A DNA stretch of 64,000 bases, taken from positions 15,185,338 through 15,249,337 of the forward strand of contig NC_088302.1 in the NCBI RefSeq assembly GCF_032854445.1, written 5' to 3'. This document shows, one piece after another, positions 50,801 to 59,800 of the stretch. Under the pieces are notes generated by a model. That model saw nothing but the letters and a program-made list of their open reading frames with translations, was not told the DNA's origin and did no database searches. The position numbers and the translations under genes are program-made. The stretch's first letter is position 1, and each line of letters begins with the position of its first letter. The stretch is from Liolophura sinensis (Eukaryota > Mollusca > Polyplacophora > Chitonida > Chitonidae).

Positions 50801-53800
50801 TGTCTGTAATAGTGTGTATTACATGTGACCATTTCACATGTAATAGAGTGAACATGTATGTGTGCAACGGTGATGCCGTCTACAAGAGTATTCACTGCTT
50901 GCACGAATGTGCATTATCTGTAACAGTGTTCATTATCTGTGTTCATTACCTGACCCTGTGTTCTTTACATATACCAGTATTCATTACAAGTACCCGTATT
51001 CATTAGATGTACCAGTGTTCATTACATGTACCAATGTTCACTACATGTAACAGTTTTCATTACATGTAACAGTGTACTGTATTTTGTATACCTGTGTTGA
51101 TTACGTGTACCAGTGCTGATAAGGTGTACCAGTGCTGATTAGGTGTACCAGTGCTGATTACCAGTGTTTTTTACCTGCACAAATATTCACTCCCTTACCA
51201 ATCCTGATTACCTGTTACAGTGTTATTTACCTGCACCAGTGTTTACTCCCTTTACCAATGCTGATTACCTGTAATAGTGTTGACAACGTGTACCAGTGTC
51301 CACTCCCTTACCAATCCTGATTACCTGTAAGTATTGATTACATGTACCAGCGTTGACTACCTGTAACAGTGATAATTGCCTGTACTGGTGTTCACTCCCT
51401 TTACCAACGCTGATTATCTGTAACAGTGTTATTACCTGTAACAGTAATGCTATCGGGAATAGTGTTGGTGTCCTCGTCGGGAAGCACTGGCCTCTGGAAT
51501 GTCGGTCTCGTGTCTTCCGCGTCATTTTTGGTGGGAGAAAAGCTGCTGGACCAGGAGGGAATTTCCAGCACGGGCGATTCCTCTCCAGTCTGGGGAGGGG
51601 TAAGGATAGCGCCTTCACAACCCTGCCCCTTTAACACCGTCGGTAACGTGGTTTGCATGTAGACGTCAAAGTTCTTGTGGAGAGACTGACAATGTAAATT
51701 AAAGTATGTATATATAAAAACACTGTGGTAATCGTTAAAGAAGTAACAGCAAATTAAAATGAAAGACAGCACCTGACTAATGTTTATATCCACTGAAACA
51801 CAACCATTCAAAGTATCTTAAACCGGCATTAAATGAGTTTTTTCAACCGAGTAAAAGTTTAGTGAATCTTTGTCTTGACATATTTTAGTACGTCTCCATT
51901 ATCGAGGGCAAGGCGTAACGTTTTGCTCTAGCTCTCTAACGTCCAAGGCATTTTCCGTATAATTTTTCTGAGCAGTAGCCTATGACAGATAAAAGGTGTG
52001 GATGAAGGTCCAAGTGATAAATATAGTTTTCTCGGAATTGGGCACACTGGAAAAATATGTCTTCTACTGCTTGAACTACTGATACAGTAGGCCTACTATA
52101 TGACTTATAAAGAACTCGAGCCACCCCATTTCAACAGCCTAGCTGCAGATGCGCGGCCGGAGTATTCCTGTTTCAGATAGTATCCTGAGGAGGGGTTATA
52201 CTGGTGATTTTCACCCCTATTAAATGTTTACAAAATTACAGTACGACCGTTGCACAGCTAGACTCATGCTCAGTAAACCCAAGTACCACTGCGGGTCATC
52301 TAAGCATTCGACTGTCGCTGGATTTTATGCTTCAATTTTGTAGCGGTGGCTTCTAAGATGAAACCAGTGCTAATCTAGTTATCGCGGACGTCAGAGATAG
52401 CACCTCGGCTTGAACAACAATTTTACTGTATTTTATCAAATAAAACAGGAAAAAACACCCTTGTATGCAAGGAAGAGGAGGAAGCAAAATTTAAATCCTT
52501 CAGTTGTAATCGATTCAGAGAAAAAAATTACATAAGATTTTTAATTAATTTTAAGCGTTGTCCAGAGAGATGCCGTCTTCTAATTCCCACAAACGTTTGG
52601 CATCCCTATTGTAGTTTGCAGTGACTCTGATCTTTGTTATTTAGAAACTGCTGACTAAACGCTAAAAGGAACGACAAAAAATGTATTTGGGGAGATGAAT
52701 GCGGTTTTAGCCTGGACAGTAAGCTACTGTCTGACATAATTTGTGATATTATCGTTGAATATTATGCGGCTTTTAAATCAACTAATTTTATGTCTGTGGT
52801 GGTCCGTAAATAATACAGACCTGCCCCACAACATTTTGGGAAATGGCCGTTCTGCGTCACTTAACTAAATGGTTGTAAACGATCTCAAAATGATGTCTTA
52901 GGCTGTGGTTTTGTGTTATCATATGTCACTTCACGTAGGGTAAAGGCTACGTCACAACTTAGGTTGAGTAGAACTCTCAAGATGGCTGCCTTGACTCACA
53001 CCAGCCATTTGTGCACTATTGTCATTTTCTTCTACATGCTGTTCGGTGAAATCTCATTAAAATAATAAAACATCATACTTTTTAGAAAGTTTGAGTATCC
53101 TACTTTCGACTGAAATTTGTTTTAGCCAGATGCTGTCTTGTCCTTTAAGCAGTGAAGGCTAGTGAATGTAGAGGTCACTGTTAGATCTTACATTACATTA
53201 CAGGTATATATTTTCAGTGTGCTTACACTAAAAAAAATTAATCTGTTAATTTTAACAGAAAGTCTTTTGTTTGAGTGATGCTAGAATGTATACTCTTATT
53301 GCAACAGACTATTCTGTTAAATATGACTATACATCTTCTACTCATTGTACATAAAGATAATAGGATGTTATTCTGAATATGACACAATATTGTTTTATGA
53401 CAACAGAATACATTCTAGCATCACTCAGACAACAGATCTCTGTTAAAATTGACAGATTAATTTTTTGAGTGTAGATACAGTAACAATTTTGAATTTTGCA
53501 AAGTGTAAACCTCTTCTCATGGATGTAGGAAAGTCAATCACAGCATTCCGTATTATTCTGCAAAAACTGCCAGACAGTTGCACGCTGAAAAGGTGCATCC
53601 ATTTTGAGGGAGAATGTAAGGTAAAGCATATGTGCCAAGAGACACTGATGCGAAAGAATTTAAAGGAAAAGAACACTTAAAATTAAGGTAATCTTCAAAT
53701 ATGTCATCAAAACCTGCAACGTCTAATAACTATCTTTGGCCCATGCTATAATATTTTCCACACCTTATTAAGTGCAATCAAATATATCAGCCCTTGTTGA

Positions 53801-56800
53801 TTTTAATATATATATTTTTTTTTTTTGATTGGTGTTTTACGCCGTACTCAAGAATATTTCACTTATACGACGGCGGCCAGCATTTTGGTGGGTGGAAACC
53901 GGGCAGAGCCCGTGGGAAACCCACGACCATCCGCAGGTTGCTGGCAGACCTTCCCACGTACGGCCGGAGAGGAAGGCAGCATGAGCTGGTCTTGAACTCA
54001 CAGCGACCGCATTGGTGAGAGGCTTCTGGGTCATTACGCCGCGCTAGCGTTGATTTTAATAGACGGTAGGTGTATTTGTAGTGTTATACTAAATGGCGTC
54101 ACGTCTATTTTCTACAGATGTATTCACCTGTATATAAAAATCGTATTCATTAACTTTATTCATGTAAATACGTCACACAGTACAGCTGTTCTGACATCAT
54201 ATGTTCTGTTCAGTGGTGACAAAAAAATCAGTGTGACGTCATAATGCATGTTTGGTTCATATAGACCACGAAAGGTATTAAAAATATTTTGGTGCATTTA
54301 GTTTGATTCTGAATGGTTTATACATGCCTATATGGTAACCTCACAAACCTAACCAATGAAAAAGCAAAAACAAAATTATGTAAAATTACCGGTAAACTAT
54401 AGACAAATAAATAAAAACTAATGGTAAGTTGTCTAACGTGGATCAAGTAAACAGCGAAACAATAATTGTAGCACGCAATTCAAGCATTTCCGTTGTGAGA
54501 TATCCGGCCACGTGATATCAAGTGCGCAATTGCACTTACAGGGTGGAATACATGTTGTTGTAGTTTAGCCTAACACGACATTTCGCATGCCTTGATTTAT
54601 GGCTTCCACGATTTTTGTCCTGTTTATTTTGTCTCCAGTGAAAGCGGGATCAGCTTTCGGTAAAAACTTCCTCATGTTCCACAAGTGTTCGCCATCAACA
54701 GTCTAATTGTTCACAAAACTATGACCTTGAGCTTCCAGTATAGAGTGGAAAAAATGAACTGCCAATTGTTTTTCTTGGCTGCAGAGATTTGATTTTTCTT
54801 ATAAGTAACCTGTAGCTAAACACACATCCAAGAGTTAAAAGAACAATGTACTTATAGGGATGTTTGTGAAGGACTTTGTGGGTGCAGTTCAGCTCTATTA
54901 AAAATCAGCATCTGGATACTGTTTACACAACTTCACGCAACATGTTGTAGTTGTGAGTGGATACCTTAGGTTTGTATTGGTGGTTAAAATATATGTACAG
55001 AGGAATGACATTGAATCATGTCTTTTTCTCAACCATACATTGTATAAATTCATAGACTTTCTCAAACCACAGGAATTGGTAATTTTCCAATTTTGTGGAA
55101 ATTGTTATTAGTTAATGTAAAACTATTTTAGAATAGGCTTAGTAATCTTAACTTACGATGGCCCTAAAACGAGACGAGAACACGGCAAAAAACAATTCTA
55201 TGAAGCATCAGTTAGGTGGACATAATCGTGAATGGCTATCATTTAAATACTAGCTAAAATATACTTATTATTTAAAAGTTGAACTTGAGAAAAATTGGTT
55301 TGCTATTTTCTGTGGTGTAGCGGTATATTTCATATCTTGATATGATTTGAATCCCCATTTGATGCAACAAAATGACTAAGCGGTATAACGTGGTTATACT
55401 TGAAATCATGTATCAAACATTGACCAGTCGGTTATCTGCCGAGGTACAAGTCTGGCTGGAGAGAATGCGCTTTTGCGACTGGAAGGTAGTCAGATAAGTG
55501 ACTAGGTGCGGTAGTTTTATTCATTGCCTGTTCCTCTACCTGAAAACTCCACCATATTCATACGTTAGAAAAATACGCATTAATACGGCGACAAATACGA
55601 ATGAAATAAATAAGTACAACGACGAAACCTTTTCAATATAATTAAAGACGTACAGCATATAGAGCAAAGCCAGAGCAGCGACCACAGAGTGAAAGCTGGC
55701 AAACGGTCACACGTAACCCGGTGAAATACGGTCTCTTGTCAGTTTGCCTCAGTCGGGGCTTTATTCTAATTGTTCATGTAAAAATGCATAAATAGTAGCA
55801 ATTTACAGGCCCCAGGCACTATGTCTTCAGCAGAATTTTAAAAAATGTAGTGATGTTAATTGGAATTTATTAGACATTGAGAATTACTCCAACGTTTAAG
55901 TCTGCAGTAATATACAAATGCCACAGGATTCATTGGTTGAAGGGCCTTATTATGCATTAGGATCTATAATACGATAAGTTGACGGGTTCCAATTCGATGA
56001 TTTACTCCTTGCAATATTTAGCAACTAATAGTCAAACCTAGTCCCCACATTTCGGCGGAGTTCGGCGATAACAAGCTGTGGTTGAGGCAACCACTTGCTC
56101 TTTCCAAATTACTACAAAGGGCAACGAAGAATCTGTTATGGTAAAAAAAAATTTAGAACGAAAAAAATTCTGTTTATGTTATACAACGGGGAAAAAAGAT
56201 TTGAACCACTGATGTCAAATTTTTGTAATCTGTCCATTTCTATGATCATGGGAAGCACTGCATTGTACCGTATTGTTATATGAATCCTGCCACCATATGG
56301 TAGTTATCATCCAACCAACAGGCTCTAGAAACATACCGCTAAGCACAATCTGGGCAGTTTACAGCTGCGTGGGCAACTGAGCGAGGACACTTGTCCTGCT
56401 CTGAGCTACTATAGGTTTTGACATTCCGTACAAATTACTTAACAAACTTCCACCATAATGCTGGCCGCCCCCGTATAAGTGAAATATTCTCGAGCACAGG
56501 GTAAAAAATGAATGAATGAATGAATGAATGAATGAATGAATGAATGAATGAATGAATAAATAAATAAATAGATAAATAGATAAATAAATAAATAAATTTA
56601 ACAAACAAAAAACAAAATTTCGAAAAGAGGATAGTGCAACGATTGGTATAACCGTATCAGTATAATGGCTAGGACGGGGCAACTTACTTGCCTTCGGTAA
56701 GTCGTCTCAATGAAGCAGGACTAGATAAAAGAGCGGTAGAAATCCGTCCTGCAACACGGAAGTACATTATATGCACTCTAAGGATTCCTTCGTCGTCATA

Positions 56801-59800
56801 TGACTGAAAAATTGTTGGCAGTTTAATAAAGCATTTCCACACTGACAAGGTGCTTCAGACTCCAGGACACTTGATTTTCTTGCAGAATGTCCTGTCCTTG
56901 AAAAAGTCAGCCTTCGTTATAAAATATCCATTAACTTGCACTAAACTTACATGTTGTCTTTGACTACAGTTTTGTCTTTGTCTACAGTTTTATCTCTGGG
57001 ACGAGTACAATGCCCTGTGATATTCTACACTAATGTGGACATCAGACTTTTGGGACTAAATTAAAAAGCGACCTACATTGTTGCCGCGACTTATGTTGTT
57101 GGCGTTCTCACGACAGGCCAAGCACATAAGGACATATAACGAGTGCAATGTGTGGATGTATAAATGCTTGAACTGCGTTACGACGACACGAGTCTTGGAA
57201 GGAACGGAAATAAACGAACCAAAGACAAAAGCGATTCACGAATACAGGACAAGCCATATCTGGAAATTGAACAAGTCTAGCAGTTTACCCCTTGAGGTGA
57301 TCTGTGTTTATCGGGGGGGGGGGGGGCAGGGTCGAGGGAAGGGGTGCAAACACAGAACAACGGTCAATTCAGCTTTGACCCAAGGCTCCATTTCTAGGGT
57401 AATACAACTGGAAGTAAATGTAGCCTGTAATGCAAAGTGTCTAAAGCACGTATTGGCATTGTGTAGTCTATACTACATGCTTGACATTGCTACAAGTGTA
57501 TTTCGGATGAAGGAAGAAATTGGAGGATGTTAGGAAATGCTGTAAACCTCAAATTATTATCATTGGTGAATACCATATAAGTACGGAAATGGCTATCAAT
57601 ACAGCGATGGCATAGAATATAGGCCAATATGACCTCTAACTTATTTAATTATACTCACCACTGAATGGTTCCCAATAAGAAGATCTCTTATTGACAGTTC
57701 CGTGTTGTCTCGGCCAACCAACTCGCAATTAACAAACAGTTGAATACCATTAGATGGCGAATGAAGGTTGTTGAAGTAAATGATGATTCTCTTGCCGTAA
57801 GTATTTCTGATGAGAGGGGTGGGGAAGGTCAGTGTATATTCCCGACCGTCACTCGTCTTTAACCGAACCACCACTGTGGAGACAGAAACAAATACATAGT
57901 CGCGATGAGAAAAGCATTCTAGAGCATCCTCTTCCCACGCTAGAAACCTGCGTTCAATCCCGGGTGGGGTCAAATGCCCACGACTTTAAAATGGGTAATT
58001 TTTGTATCGGCTTGGCTTAGTAATAGCGGTAGACTAAGTAATGGTAGGTCCGGTATCAGTATAATGTGACACTATATAATGAGTCTGGACATCATGCCTG
58101 ATGTACTCTTCATGGGCTTCCAATGCATCTTCATTTTATTAGGTCAGATGCATAATTTGTCTGCGGATAGATTTACTGCCTTGACCCAAACAAGCACAAA
58201 TAACTAAATTAAAGTGCTTCAGTTCAACCATAATAAAAAAATGTTTCAACTCTCATAATTATTTATGTCTTGTTGACTTCATACTCAAGAATTTCACTTA
58301 TTTACTTTATACACTACATACAGAAGGTCAGTTCTAAGGGTGGAGATTTCCTGAATACCTGGTATAAACCACCGATCGTTTACAAGTTTAGTGACAAATT
58401 TTCCCACGTTAGACATGACACAAACAGTGAAAGCGGTGCGGGGGAACCTCATAGCTGCATAGCTTCTCCACGCCAGAAATTGTACTTGTGATTCGGATTT
58501 GACCTACACCTTCAAGCATGCACACATAAGTCAACCACCCAACCAACGAATTGATCAAGTGGAAACACTAACAAACTGATCAACCTTCATGAAACCATGA
58601 AATAACAAGAAAAAAGCAACCAATGCCTTGAAGTCTACGACTAACCAGCAATAAGGCAGCTTCCTTCTTATAAAAAACAACAACATAAAAACCTATCGAG
58701 CTGGTGACCAAGAATTAAGGATCATTCAAGTTGCCAACAGACCTTGATATTTAAACAAACTATTCAGAAGAACAATTTGTACAATTCCAAACGTTAAATA
58801 ATTGCCCCTGTAGCTACACTAAAGTATATACATGCCTACATAGTTTAGATTTGTGCCAGCTGCTCCGAATCTGTGCTCATTCTTCAACAATGACGCCAGC
58901 AAGCATGCACTACAGCAACTGCAGGTGCACTTCCGGTTTTGGCTAAATGTGTTTTCTCTTCCCCCGCGTGTAGAAGATGTCATCATTAAGTAATGGTTTT
59001 TCATAATATGTGTGACATTCAGAAACAATTAATTGACATTGATGGGTTCCTGTGGTGCCTACTTACATTAGACGCTAATGTATAGGTCTATATACATCCA
59101 CTTCACGATGTCATCTTGTACAAGCTTTTTTGAAAATAGTTTAAACTGTACGTGCGATTCGGACTTGTCCTACACCTCCAAGCAGGCACAAACAAGTTAA
59201 CCACTATGCAGCTGGTGGCCAACAATTGAGAAATCATCCAAGCAGCCACCAGGCCTTGATGTTTAAACTAACTAACCAGAAAAACAAAACAGGCATACAC
59301 CTTAAATATGAGACACTGTAGCTGGCCTATATACAGGCCTACATAGCTTAAATTGGTGCTAAATTTGTTTTCTCTTTCCCCGCGTGTAGATAATGTCAGT
59401 ATTCAGTAATGATTTTTCATAATATGTGTGACACACAGAAACAATTATTTCCACGTTGATTAGCCCCTGTGGCGCCTACTTACAATAGGCGATAATGTAT
59501 GTATAAGCCTATATACATCCTTTTAACAATGTCATCTTTTACATGCTTTCTTGAAAATAATTCAAACGGGCATCAAAACTTGTACGGCGTCACCACATTA
59601 GCTGGAGTTGTAGCAGTGTTTTGTTGTGTGCATAATATCGGTAGGCATAACGTTGAAAGCTAATCACTTCTTAAGGTTTATATTACGAAAACGTTTCAAG
59701 CGAGATGTTGTTTTTTTACATGATTTGGTTTTACCTTTGCAATGAAAGAATGATTATGGTTCTGCGTTATATCGGCAATAAAATATAGACAATATTGGTC

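Larger units (their letters stand above)
51686..57658. other. thrombospondin intron 3 (about 6 kb)
   Basis: Besides the MITE (53225-53472), SINE A copies (53812-54052, 56450-56600) and SINE B (56650-56845) it is AT-rich and without recognised exons. A 151-codon open frame at 57078-57533 and the poly-G run at 57313-57327 have no visible gene character. Confidence 0.55.

Noticed and set aside
57078-57533. 151-codon open frame on the plus strand
   Set aside because: No recognisable domain, crosses a poly-G run, lies inside a thrombospondin intron on the opposite strand and has no splice or start support.
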